A DNA stretch of 64,000 nucleotides, from positions 16,282,556 to 16,346,555 of the forward strand of contig OX940868.1 in NCBI GenBank assembly GCA_954871525.1. The letters run 5' to 3'. A model generated the notes under the pieces. That model did no database searches. It saw only the letters and a list, made by a program, of their open reading frames with translations, and was not told where the DNA came from. The stretch is from Parietaria judaica. Its lineage: Eukaryota > Streptophyta > Magnoliopsida > Rosales > Urticaceae. Position 1 is the first letter of the stretch. Each line of letters begins with the position of its first letter. Position numbers and translations under genes: made by a program. Below, piece after piece: positions 34,160 through 45,688 of the stretch.

Positions 34160-35035
34160 CAAGATCTAGATCCCTCGTTTTATATTGTGATTGCTTTCGT
34201 TAAACAGTCTTGTCGGTTATCGCATTAGTATAAGAGCCGGAGTCGATTATTACCACTCTTGAATTTTGAGAATCTGATTGCGGAGTTATACATAGTTTAG
34301 GTTTGCAACTGATTACTAGCTACACAATTTTTTATTCAAACGGGTAAAGAAATGGGGATTTAATAGGTTTTACTTTTTACCCGGTGATTGATTCAACCCA
34401 TTAAATACCATTTTTTGACTAGTTACAGGTACAAACCAGGATTATCCTAGTGTTTTATGAGTCCCTCAGAAAGCTAACGGAAATATCATTTTTTATAAGA
34501 ATAGTGCCAGTGCCGAATTTTGAAATACCTGAAATGGTGGAATTTAGGTATATATTTTCTATAAGCAGTTAATTACTGAACTAGAATTTTTTACATGAAC
34601 ATCCTAGTTTATTATACGAGTTGGGTCCATGTTTGCGTTGTGAGTTCCATGCTCTTGTCGGTCTTGAAAATCAAACAATTAGAATGCAATGGGAAAACAC
34701 CTTTGTTTTTATTATTACTAGTGAAATGGCACCGAGTTTGGCAAGGTGTTGTTAAAAATAATAATTTAAATAATAATATGATGTCATAAGAAATATTAAG
34801 TGCGGTAAATTAAAAAGAAATATTGTCAACAATTGTTCAATTAGTTTTGTAATGTTATTCACTTTTCTTTATGGAATGAGATTTTACATATATGCAAAAG
34901 TTTGATACCAAATATATTTATTTTAGGATCAAACTAAAAATACTAAGTACATATATCGATTTTTTAATGTTTTGTGGGAATTTTCACCTTGAAAATAATT
35001 ACAAACCTTTTCCGTGGAATTAGCCTAGGCAATGA
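34160..35035. other. Intergenic, no gene recognised
   Basis: AT-rich. No domain, splice structure or repeat ends identified. Confidence 0.35.
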
Positions 35036-35260
35036 GAAAGCTAACATAATAATAATAATGGCCCGGTCTCTAGGCAATTAGAAAGCTGCACGAAACAGTC
35101 TATTATTTAAGATAACTATGCAAAGAACCGAACCCACCATATATCAAAGACTGCTACACCGCATTACTACCAGCTTAATCGAGAAACAAACAGTATATCC
35201 AAAATAACAAACAAATGTTGATACAGAATTCATTTCATTTAACATTGACAGCAAAACGAC
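35036..35260. pseudogene. Mosaic of cereblon intron and galactosyltransferase/UBP junction
   Basis: Positions 35060-35160 match the cereblon intron near 14235-14335 (CCCGGTCTCTAGGCAAT...CAAAGACTGCTACACCG). Positions 35163-35250 then match 20058-20140, the anchor-exon/UBP junction. Two distinct source regions have been joined, which indicates serial rearrangement. Confidence 0.75.
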
Positions 35261-35339
35261 ATCCCATAACAAAGTAACGTCGTCTCTTAAAATACCCGTC
35301 GTTCGCAACCTCTCTCTCTCCCCTAACGCCACGTGTCAA

Positions 35340-35580
35340 AATGTGTAACAATAATTAAGTACTTTGTTTGCATCGGCGAGCTTTACTCCCTCGAATTTTG
35401 CTTTGATGCTATTTACGCTCGGAACTTTAATTTGTGACATACTTTACCTTTTGAGCTTTAGTTTTAACTCAAAAAACCCTCAATTTTTTATCTAATGCAC
35501 ATTGCTTTTCGCTTGGAATTATAATTTTTTAACGCAAAGTGCCTTAGCTAATAAAGAGTATAATCAATGCATCAAAATAA
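35340..35580. repeat. Dispersed repeat shared with 37005-37260
   Basis: AATTAAGTACTTTGTTTGCATCGGCGAGC and following TTTGAGCTTTA-type units recur in the last intron of the galactosyltransferase 3' half. Each copy contains three or four diverged 50-60 bp subunits (CGGAACTTTAATTTGTGAC-like). Likely a MITE or minisatellite. Confidence 0.55.
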
Positions 35581-35619
35581 ATGTTACGATCCAAATGAAT
35601 GTAAAGGGTTAAAATGCAT

Positions 35620-36630
35620 TGCTTGTTACAGAGGCAAGGAAGGCACAACGAAGCCCTCTCCGTTCTCTCGTCGATGCACCGGAGGCAATGCGGGACCCAC
35701 TGAGACCGTGCATTGCTTGACTCTCAAGCGCGAGGCGGAGAGGTTGGAGCTCGTGGGCTGTGCTCTGCTGTATTTTTACTCGAACTGCGTCGGGGTCGGA
35801 GACAATGAGAGGAATAACCTTTTTGTCGAATCTAAACATACCTTTTACGATGTTCGGTCCGCTCGGAAGCTTACTAGAAACAGTAAACATCTTATCTCGA
35901 TCTTCACTTGTATTATTTAATGGTTTCGTTAGATGATCCCGAAAATTCTAAAGATACCGTTATATAATGAGCCTGAGTAAAGAAGCATATTCTTCCACAG
36001 ATCACCTTCCCTGAAACTCTCGTAGACAGCGGCTACTCGAAGCTAGGATGGAACAGCGAAGCCCTCTCTGTTTTCTCGGCGACGCACCGGAGCAATGCGG
36101 GACCCACCGAGACCACCTTCTCAAAACTCTTTAGCAAGCACGAGCGCTCGACGGCTGTGGACCAAGGGAGAGCGGCGCACTGCTTGATTCTCAAGCACGG
36201 GGCGGAGAGGTTGGAGCTCGTGGGTTGTGCTCTGTTGTATTTTTACTCGAACTGCCTCGGGATCGGAGACGGTGAGAGAGTTTTTCGCGAGCTTTGCGAG
36301 GCGAGCGCTCGGGTTTGGGGCGTCATGATCGCTTGTTACATGCGGTGCGACATGTTGAAGGATGCCGAGAGTGTTGGAGGAGACAAAATGTAAACGAGAC
36401 ACGGTGACATGGAACTCGCTGATCTCAGGCTACGCACAAAAGGATCTGCACGAAGAAGCCGTGAAACTGTACACGACGATGCGCGGATTGTTTGTAAACT
36501 GCACAAGATCGACATTCTCCGTTCTGTTTCACTCGTGTCCGTGCCTCGCTCGGATCTCTTCAACTAGGAAAAGCCCTCCATGCTCAGTTGATCAATTCAA
36601 AACACAAATCACAAAGTTAAAGTAGTACTA
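35620..36630 (+). pseudogene. PPR (pentatricopeptide repeat) pseudogene, two partial copies
   Basis: The first fragment (35680-35850) holds ERLELVGCALLYFYSNC. The second, better copy (36000-36620) holds NSEALSVFSATHRSNAG, CLILKHGAERLELVGCAL, WGVMIACYMRCDMLKDAES and then, in another frame, RDTVTWNSLISGYAQKDLHEEAVKLY. These are PLS-type PPR repeats of organelle RNA-binding proteins. Frame changes near 36370 and early stops mean no full protein. It is truncated on both sides. Confidence 0.8.
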
Positions 36631-36850
36631 GTTCTGATAAAATGGGTTATCTACAACTATAAAATACTCCTGAAAAGATTATCACAAATCATATGTACCA
36701 TCACACTTAAATTAACCAAATTAATTAATTAACTGTCCCTAATCACCCCATCACACCAAAAATTGGCCACAAGGCCTTTGGATTTCTTTTTCTTTTTTTG
36801 TTCTTTTACATTTTTTGCTCTTTCCGAAGCTACAAGAACGAATCCGTGTT

Positions 36851-37471
36851 TCAGAAGCTGGTGTGCCAGATGGCACCCTCGCCTTCCCCGCATCGCTCGT
36901 GAATTTCTTCCATTCTTTCCACGGATTTGCAGATTCCGCTGCAGCTCCAGTCGAACGACGCCCGGCAGGCGTTTCCCGCCCACTTGCAATCTAATGGTAA
37001 AAATGTGTGAACAATAATTAAGTACTTTGTTTGCATCGGCGAGCTTTACTCCCTCGAATATTTATTTAATGCACTTTACCCTCGGAACTTTAATTTGTGA
37101 CACAATTTACCTTTTGAGCTTTAATTTTAATGCAAACAAGCCTAAATTTTGTTTGATTTACTTTGCTCTCCTAACTTTAAATTATCGTGCACTTTACTTT
37201 GCGCTTCAAATTTTTATTTAACGCAAACGCCTTAGCTAAAAAAAATGCATCAAAAATAAATGTTACGAGCGAAATGAAAACCAAATGCACTCCAATAATC
37301 AGTGGAGAGTGAAACTGATTTTGAACGACATTTGTGGTCGAATATATTGCCGAGTACTTACGGAGAGGAGTGCCACAGCAAAGGTTTCGATCATCGATGT
37401 GCTCAACATCGAGGCCGATAAACCACGAACCAAGCGAAACATCCTCGTTGGCAAATCTATGAAGTATGTGC
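36851..37471 (-). pseudogene. 3' half of a GT31 beta-1,3-galactosyltransferase gene
   Basis: Two intact exons: 37471 down to about 37373 ([20 protein letters not shown]...CCGTP) and about 36990-36851 ([23 protein letters not shown]...[13 protein letters not shown], stop). They are separated by an intron carrying a dispersed repeat, with GT..AG borders. They complement the 5' half at 17798-20075. However, because the gene reads right to left, this 3' half lies upstream of the 5' half, so the two cannot be one transcript. Confidence 0.8.
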
Positions 37472-37638
37472 CTACACATGAGTAGATACATGTGAAAAAC
37501 AGTGACGACGGTGATGATATGGAATAGAGATATAATTCTCTATATTAAAAAACTTCACAAACTGCGCATGCAGTGTAATCAAGAGGACAATATAAAGAAA
37601 TATATATATAATAAAGAATAAAGAGGAATTGGAGGTAC

Positions 37639-37887
37639 CTCCTCTTTTCCGTCTGCTTTTACAGCATCACCATCAGCTCTAGGAGAGCTTTCTCGTAGCA
37701 GAGGGGCAATCTCGTCTTCCACAAAAATGTCGGAAGATGAGGTTTCTTTCAAATTGCTTTTGGCATTGCTGTGAGCGATAACATGGCGGTCAGATTTGGG
37801 CTCTTTCTCCCTTAGATTCTTGCTCTTTGTAATCTGCACTTCACCTTCAGCAAACTTCGGATCCGGTAGGCGTACTACGGAACTCAT
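37639..37887 (-). pseudogene. Isolated first exon, unknown gene (probably UBP-linked)
   Basis: ATG at 37887 opens MSSVVRLPDPKFAEGEVQ, a charged, low-complexity stretch of 83 codons ending at a donor GAG/GTACCT. The following intron sequence (37560-37637) matches the intron upstream of the UBP 5' fragment (20940-21060), so this may be an upstream exon of that gene. I do not recognise the peptide. It could equally be an unrelated gene fragment. Confidence 0.5.
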
Positions 37888-38139
37888 CGTTACAGAGCTC
37901 CGGTTGCTCCGGTAGGCGTACTAAAATCAAAATTTAGTACAAAACATACTGTCCTCCATATATTTTACGTTAAATTTAAAAATTAAAAATAAGATATTTT
38001 TGTTTAAATCTTATCCTAAGAATATCAAGATATTATTAAGTACTTCTTGTCGATATGGGACTTCGTCTCCTTAGTTTCTCCAGAATGAGATGGAGCATAC
38101 GACATACGTAAAAATGATAGATTACAATAGTTTACTATA

Positions 38140-38462
38140 TAGATTACAATTTGAGACACGTGCGTAATTCTCCGCTTTCCTTTGAGATATTTGTGCTCGA
38201 TGGCCACTCAGCTTTAAAGGGCAAAGGTTGTCCTTCTTGGACCCAACGATGTGTTTCTCCACCGCTTGAAGGTATTCGGGTTACATATTCGCCCATCGAG
38301 GACGATGAATTACTTCTACATAGTAAAGATTACTGTCTAAGCATGTATAATATCCGTACCCACAAGCAGAATGAAGTTATGGGTCAAGATACGGATACAT
38401 TATGAGATTGGCTGTGTTTCTATGAAAAGAGTCTCGTTTCTGTCAAGAAGATGAAGAAACTC
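38140..38462 (+). pseudogene. 3' fragment of F-box/FBA gene
   Basis: Matches the last third of the F-box copies (RHVRNSPLSFEIFV...YNIRTHK). The TGC codon after QDTDTL/A is TGA here, ending the frame 20 codons early. 3' flank homology continues to about 38870, where region B starts. On the left it is fused to the 185-bp block from 15.5 kb. Confidence 0.85.
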
Positions 38463-39652
38463 TCAACTTAGCGACGAGAAGATAAGGCCGATTGATCAAA
38501 GAAAAATCGGAACGTAAGTAGCGGATTTGGAGGTTCTAGCACGGCCTTGCTTTAATGTTTTAAAATTTGGTTTTGGTGAAGTTAATTTATTTCAGATGTT
38601 ACTATTCTAGTTTATTTGGAAGAATAGTTTGGTTGCATTGTGTTTCGTGAGTCCTGAATAACTTTGATTCTTGTTATTTCTTTGAATAATTATGTTGCAT
38701 ATATAAATTAAATTTGAGTACTCTATTTATTCCTTGAGACTTTGTTATGTAAAAATATAGATAATCCGAATAATTTATGAATGTTTCATCTAAGAAACAC
38801 AATTTTCTTTAACTGTATCATCATGACTCGAATTGCCTATTACACTTTTTTTTTTTAGAAAAATCATTTTGTATACCTCTAATGATACAAATTAAGGCTC
38901 TAAATCAGTTTCTTTGTTTATAGTGTAACCAAACCCATTACAAATTAAATCATATGATCCTCAAAAAAAAAAAAAAATCATATGAGAGTATTTATACATC
39001 AAATTGATGAAAAATATCAGGTACATAAAAAATCCAAAAAGACCCCTTATTCCTTTTTTTTTTCTTATGAATTTATTAGTAAGGATTAAGGTGCGCGAAC
39101 ATGCAACTCCAAATGAGTCGTATACCACCCTCCTAAATTATAATTTTGTTTAAAATTAATCTTAAATTTTACTTTTATCCTTAATTTCTTTTATAATATA
39201 TTATTTTTTTACTCTTTAACTACACTTATATTTTTAATCTTAGTTTGCCCCAAATCTTGAGTACACAAGTAATAACACACACTCGTTTAACGTTTTTTCG
39301 CATGTCGCACGAAAATCATAAAACCATATTAAATCTCATAAAAAATATTAATAACCTTTAAAAATTAGATAAAACCTCAAAAAATTTAATTTTTAATTAA
39401 AATTTTAATATTATTAAAATCAGATAAAGTTCAGATTTACATCGAGAATCAATAGACGATATCAATATGTTTTAAGAAGAAAAATAATTAAAAAGAAATA
39501 GAGGAAACTGAAAAATATTATTGAGCCAATTCAGTAACTTCATATTGAGAAGTTTATCAACAAAAACAAATAAAAGAATTCGTATAATTGTGATTCTAGC
39601 TATTCACATGATTTCTTCCTCCGAAAAACAAAGCCGCTTTTCCGATCTCGAT

Positions 39653-39883
39653 TCAGTACCGCACGATCGTCTCGAAGCAGTTGAGACCGTCGAACTCCGG
39701 CGCCGATCGGATCTTCCGGTCCTTCTTCTCGCCGCCGCTTACGAATTGTTTGCCGTTTCCGTCCTCATGCTTCTCGGTCTTCTTCTCCGTCGGCTTTTCC
39801 GTGGCCGGAAGTCGCAGAGCGAGCGTCTTCCCCGAGAAAAACTCGGCGCCGAGAGCGTCGAAGCAGCTGAACATCGAATTCAT
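39653..39883 (-). CDS. Small FDGL-motif protein, copy B (76 aa)
   Basis: Same gene as 3216-3446: MNSMFSCFDALG start and FDGLNCFETIVRY end, with only a few substitutions (for example FSGKTLALR for FMGRALALR). The frame, start, TATA-like word and W-box cluster are all kept in a duplication whose non-coding parts have diverged visibly, which suggests purifying selection. It has no introns, signal peptide or membrane segment. Function unknown. The motif is shared with the 59-aa protein at 49912. Confidence 0.75.
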   Translation of the reverse strand: MNSMFSCFDALGAEFFSGKTLALRLPATEKPTEKKTEKHEDGNGKQFVSGGEKKDRKIRSAPEFDGLNCFETIVRY

Positions 39884-40031
39884 CGTCGCTCTTGAATGAA
39901 GCGGAAGAGAAGGGGATTGGATTGAGTGTACAAAGAAGGTTTCTTGGGAAACAAGGAAGGTTTGGGAGAAACTGGGAAGGTTTCTTGATCTGGTTGAGAG
40001 TGAATTGGAGAAGGAAAGTGTTTGGATTCGG

Positions 40032-40184
40032 TATTTAAAGGAGAGAGAAAACGCGAGAGACTTTCTTTGATTGGAAAATTCGGAAGCGCGTGGCGTCAAT
40101 GGCGGCTTGGCTTAGTTGAAAATTGAATTAAATGGAAACAACGATGAAATTGCAGTCAACGCGCGTTGACCTAGTCAAAGTCAA
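40032..40184 (-). promoter_or_regulatory. Promoter of small protein copy B: TATA-like box and W-box cluster
   Basis: TTTAAATA (minus strand, 40039-40032) and four TTGAC cores in 40154-40184, at the same spacing as in copy A. Confidence 0.55.
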
Positions 40185-42434
40185 CAGTCAGTTGGGTCGG
40201 AAGGAATTAGCTCGCCGGTGTTGGACCAGGACACTAATAAAAAAGGGTAAACTCGGGTTGGAGCCGGAATTTTAACTTTTTGTTGTTGTTCCGGTCTGAA
40301 CTATTCGGGTTTGTCAAAATCTGCCTCTATCCTTGTTTGTTTTTAAAATTTCTTGATTTTTTTAAAAATGGTACGGTGAAAGAATATATTTTAAGAAAAA
40401 AGCAAAATGATAATATAATTTATGGTTGATGGTGGCATAAATACTCAGGTTGTGTTTAATTGAAACGATATAGACATTTTTTTTTTTTTTTCAGTTGCAT
40501 ATATATCAAAGTTGTGTTTTAATGCAGATTTTGAAGTTCATCCCTTACTAACGACTCTTCAAAACTTAGGTACTTTACCGTTTAATTCTTTGTTTCATGT
40601 TCTTATAGAGTAATTCATTGGGCAACAAAGTACCAAAATTTTATTGGGATTTAACACCGTTAAGAATTAATGAATTTCTCAAAATACACGTTATAACACA
40701 ACTTTAGTATATATCACCAAAATAATAAAAAAAAAGTATATGTCTATCTCATTTTAGTAAATGTCAGCACTAACTCAATAATGTAACAATTTCTATTCTA
40801 ATTTATTAGTTTACATATAATCATCTTAATTATAATCCATTAGTTTAGCTACTAAATCATCAATCAGAGTATTTAAATATTAATACATATATATAGTTTA
40901 TTAAAAAAATTTATAGTACTGTATAGTTAATATTATAGATCAATCTTCAATTCGGTTTTTGATGGCTTTGTCAATATGTAAATATATTATATATTTTTTT
41001 TGCCTAACGTAAGGATGTAAAAAGTCGTTAGTTGATGATCTTATCTAGACTCTTAGACCAAACTCAAAAATTAGTGATTAGTAAGGAAACTAAATTAAAT
41101 AAGTTAGTAGTTTATCTTATTTTCATATTTCGTTTGACTTTCAATGAACTGCTGCAATAAAATTCAACGCCTCAAAAGTCAAACTAAAGTGAAACGAGAA
41201 AAGAGTAAAATAATCAACATAAAAACACTTAAATAGATGATGTATGTGTGAGCAAAAGGCTAGATTTGTTAGGACGTATCTTAAAAATAGTTGAGTTCAT
41301 TTTCAGCGAAACGCAAAAAGTTTACCACGTTTTCATATGCAATAAATAAATAAATTAATTAAAAATATAATTATAGCTTATATATTCCCAGTTTACCATT
41401 GTCTATAATTTCATTGTCATATTCTTATATATTAATTAAAATTAGATGCAATTGGCTGAAATTATTGATCAAATTAAACTCTACAATAATATTACAATTT
41501 TTTTGTATCACGTAAAATAAAAACTCGTTTTTTGTAATTTAGTTCAATTATTGGTGCAAGTTGGCACCATGAACGGTGCAGAATCTATGCATGTTGATGT
41601 TTTTTCTTCGCAACAAATGAAATCATTTGAATTTGAACCCAATTTAAATATTATTTTCCGAATCCTCCAAAATATATACACAACGAAATATGAGCTATTT
41701 CCCAATGTGGAAGAACATGCTAGAAACCGTTTTTATTTCAATTTTATTACTTGTTAAATAAATATCTTTGACTCCTAAATTGTGTTGATTGTCTTTTATT
41801 TACTTTTTTAAACATAGTTTGTTACTTCTTTAGCACGCAGAGTTGAAACCTTGCTATCGTCATTGCACATGTCATATATAAATTAATTTGAATTTAATGG
41901 CTATCTTGAGTCTTCATAGGCGTAACATCTCAACTAAGAATTTATGAAGTGAGGTGAGTTTGGTATTCTTATTTTGCATTATTTCATTATAGAAAAGAAA
42001 AGAATGAGTGTTATTGGATAAATATGAAAGAATGAGTATTTCCACATTAATAAGAAGAATTTGTGTGGTTTGGAAAAGGAAAGACGTGGTCAAGTTTGCC
42101 TATCTATTCATCAACGTTTAATAAGACTTCAGGGGCTCAAAATTTCTTGAGAATTTACTTGTATTGATTATTTTTTTTTTGTGTGTAAAATTCTATAAAA
42201 AAAATGTTGAAAATTCAAGTTCTTAATAGAGTTTTTTTTTTATCGTATTTTTACTTAATTTAAAAAAATTAATCAAATATATATATATAAAAAAATCACC
42301 GGAAACCAGAAAATTGGTTCTGCCAGTTTATATGCTTCTGTCCCGAATGTTGTCTATGTCTAACTAAATTAACACGTCATCAAAAGAGAACTTAACAGAA
42401 TATATCCCAAACTGATGAGGATTAGTATACTTAT

Positions 42435-44135
42435 TAACTTTTTTAGTGATATATATATAGGGAAACTTGAAAAAAAGTCCCCCAAAAAGCAAGTTCTACC
42501 CCTTTTGTTCCTCACTTTAATAAATATAAAAATTTATTCCCTAACTCAATTTTTATCACAATTTTGACAAAAATACCCTCTTTTACCATTTTTTTTACTC
42601 ACCATTTCCACCCCTCTCTGTGTGGTTGGACCATTTTTTGCTTCAATTTGGACCGTTTTTCGTATCTTTGTAGACAGTTTCTTGGTTTCGAAAAAAGGCT
42701 TAGACATTTTCATGCATAGACTTAGACACTAAATAAAGCCTAAGTAGACACTTCTAAATTTTCAAAATAAAGTCCATCAAATTATTAACTGGTTTAAATT
42801 ACAAGTCTAAATATAGTTAGACACTTTTTAACATAAAAAAGGATTGTTTTGTGCACCTTTGTAGACACTTCTAAAAAAGTGCAAAATATTGGTTAGACCG
42901 TTTTTTGACACATTTTGTACCGTTTTTGGTATTGGCTTAGACAGTTTTTAGGTTTCGGAAAAAGCCTTAGACAGTTTCATGCATAGACTTGGACACTAAA
43001 TAAAGCCTAAGTAGACACTTCTAAATTTTCAAAATAAAGTTCATCAAATTATTAACTAGTTGAAATTACAAGTCTATATGTAGTTAAACACTTTTTAACA
43101 TAAAAAATTACTGTTTTGTACATCTTTGTAGACACTTTGAAAAAATTACGAAATATTGGTCAGACAGTTTTTTTCCTCATTTTGGACCGTTTTTGGTATT
43201 GGCTTACACAGTTTCTGGGTTTCGAAAAAAGCCTTAGATAGTTTCATGCATAGACTTAGACACCAAATAAAGCCTAAGTAGACACTTCTAAATTTTCAAA
43301 ATAAAGTCCATCAAATTATTAACTGGTTAAAATTACAAGTCTAAATATAGTTAGACACTTTTTAACATAAAAAAAAGGATTGTTTTGTGCATCTTTGTAG
43401 ACACTACTAAAACAGTGCGAAATATTGGTTAGACGTTTTTTGCCTCATTTTGTACCGTTTTTCGTATTGTCTTAGACAGTTTTTAGGTTTCAAAAAAAGC
43501 CTTAGACAGTATTATGCATAGACTTGGACACTAAATAAATCCTAAGTAGACACTGCCAAATTTTCAAAATAAAGTTCATCAAATTATTAACTAGTTGAAA
43601 TTACAAGTCTATATGTAGTTAAACATTCTGTAACATAAAAAGGACTGTTTTGTACATCTTTGTAGACACTTTGAAAAAAAATACGAAATATTAGTTAGAT
43701 AGTTTTTTTCCTCATTTTTGGACCGTTTTTGGTATTAGCTTTAGACAATTTCTAGGTTTCGAAAAAAGCCTTAGACAGTTTCATGCTTAGACTTAGACAC
43801 CAAATAAAGCCTAATTTCTAAATTTTCAAAATAAAATTAATCAAATTATTAACTTGTTGAAATTACAAGTTTATATGTGGTTGGACAATTTTTAACATAA
43901 AAAAAGTTTGTTTTGTGAATCTTTGTAGACACTTTGAAAAAAGTGCAAGATATTGGTTTGATCGTTTTTTGCCTCATTTTGAACCGTTTTTTGTATTGGC
44001 TTAGACAATTTCTATGTTTTGGAAAAAGCCTTAGACAGTTTTATGCATAGACTTGGACACTAAATAAAGCCTAAAAAAGAAAATTTAAAAATTAGGCTTT
44101 ATTTGGTGTCTAAGTCTATGCATGAAACTATTACA
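42435..44135. repeat. Tandem array of about 268-bp units with dimeric order
   Basis: The landmark GCATAGACTT(A/G)GACAC recurs near 42710, 42980, 43245, 43515, 43782 and 44042, giving about 260-270 bp spacing. Alternate units differ in concert (ACTTAGACAC with AACTGGTT..., versus ACTTGGACAC with AACTAGTTG...), so the higher-order unit is a dimer of about 535 bp. The array ends with an inverted copy of the landmark at about 44090-44130. The left edge GGGAAACTTGAAAAAAAGTCCCC (near 42461) looks like a transposon terminus. No coding capacity. Confidence 0.8.
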
Positions 44136-44850
44136 TACTTCATTAGCATTCTTTATACTCTTTAGGCATTCTCTTATTAACGCCGCGACCACAAATTTCT
44201 CTTCTCAAATTGGATTGACGTGGCAACTTTTGTACTTGTTGATCACCTATTAGTGACGTGGGTGAGTCAACGTCACTTATGAACCTCAACATCCTATCGG
44301 GCGATAGACAGTGAGTCAACGCTCGAGGACAGTATCACAATGGAAATTGTGGACGAGCCTATAAATACTCGTCGAGATAAAAGAGTTGAAAATATCCGAA
44401 ATTAGAGAGAGAGAATGGGGTGAGAGATCGCTAAAGTTCCAATAATATATATATATATAATTATATAATTATAAAATATAATAATTAATGATTGTTTATG
44501 TCTAATAATGGAAGTTGAACATTACTATTTTGGGGAAAGAGTTCTCTGTAACACATGCAAGACTCCCTATGGTCTGTGGTTGTGTTATGCGCATATAATA
44601 CAATTGTTGGTTTTTTTCTAAAACATATAAATTATAGTGGTGGGTTTATATTTGTTTTCCATAGTAAGAAAAGAGATAAGCTAGACAGTATTTAGTTTTC
44701 TATATAATAAAATTCGTAATTTATTTTGGAACCGTGAAGAAAAATGCAAACCTAAATGATAAAGAGGACACTAACGAACCCATCATAATTGGTACTTTTG
44801 ATTATTTCTAACATTGTACAAATAAATGTTCGTAGGATCTCATATTTCAA
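44136..44850. other. Intergenic with an isolated promoter-like segment
   Basis: CCTATAAATACTCGTCGAG (near 44360) follows several TGACGTGG/GAGTCAACG words, an arrangement like a promoter or LTR, but no gene follows. Possibly a transposon remnant. Confidence 0.35.
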
Positions 44851-45339
44851 ATATTGTACGCACTTTTGTTTGTTGTTTCTTGTATCGTTTTGTTTTCATG
44901 TTTCGCTTCATTCACTTTTCAATTAGATTTTTTTTTTCTTCATTTTTCACAGTATATCTTTGCTTAACATTATGAACTAGGAAGTATTTATAGGATTATT
45001 GTAGTATGAACAAGACTATAAGAAACTTCAAAGCCATAGTAATGGATCAAGTTAGGCCCAATAGCAAATCCGTGAAAGAGAAGGCCTATATATTAAGCTA
45101 TTTTAGGTTTCAAATATTGCAAGGTTAATAGCAGCATTTAGATGTAACTTTAAGATCAACTAGGGTGGCATGGGTTCAAACTCATTTAATTATGTCAAAG
45201 TGGGTTGACATTTTTTTTGTCCACATGGCAATTCCACGTCTCCACCTCTCTTTCTCTCTGCCACACGTCATCCTCATAAGAGAAAACACAAAATACCCTT
45301 GGGAGAAGTTGAAACTGCCCTCGCTTGGGTTGACTTTTT

Positions 45340-45655
45340 CGATCGAGCTCGAGTTTACATTTTTTTACTCAACCCGGCTCCAAATGCCGGTCCAAAACTT
45401 CATACCGAGTCCCGTACAAATAAAGTCAACCCAAGACTGACTCAAAAAAGTCAACCTGAGCCCGGTACAAAAAATTCAAACCAAGCCCGGCCCAAAAAAA
45501 TTAAAACGACCACAACCCAAAAAAAATTAAACTAAACCAATTTTTAAAAAAATCAACCCAATCATAGCCCAAAAATTCAAAACGATCCTAGTCAAAAAAG
45601 TCAACTAGAGAAGTCAGCCTAAAAAGGTAAACCGGGCCCACGAATTCTAACATTG
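45340..45655. repeat. Degenerate CAACCC/AAAAAA short tandem repeat
   Basis: About ten imperfect units of roughly 22-28 bp of the form GTCAACCC..GCCCGGTCCAAAAAA. Apparent Pro/Lys-rich reading frames are repeat artefacts. Confidence 0.6.
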
Positions 45656-45688
45656 TTGGGATAAAAAAATATAAAAAGGAACTTGTAG

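Larger units (their letters stand above)
38874..45260. repeat. Segmental duplication copy B (partner 403-8965)
   Basis: Colinear with copy A but without its three transposons. It carries instead the tandem array at 42.6-44.1 kb. Divergence (substitutions and small indels every few tens of bases) is much greater than between the two F-box copies or the 825-bp segments. Confidence 0.8.

Noticed and set aside
42435..44135. Possible CRISPR-like direct repeat array
   Set aside because: The units are about 268 bp, diverged and contiguous without unique spacers, in a plant nuclear context: a tandem satellite-type array, not CRISPR.
44200..44480. TATA-containing promoter-like segment as a gene start
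   Set aside because: No open frame or splice structure follows, and the sequence passes into AT repeats.
45165..45535. 78-91 codon plus-strand frames
   Set aside because: They run through duplicated non-coding sequence and a degenerate tandem repeat; copy A has no corresponding frame.
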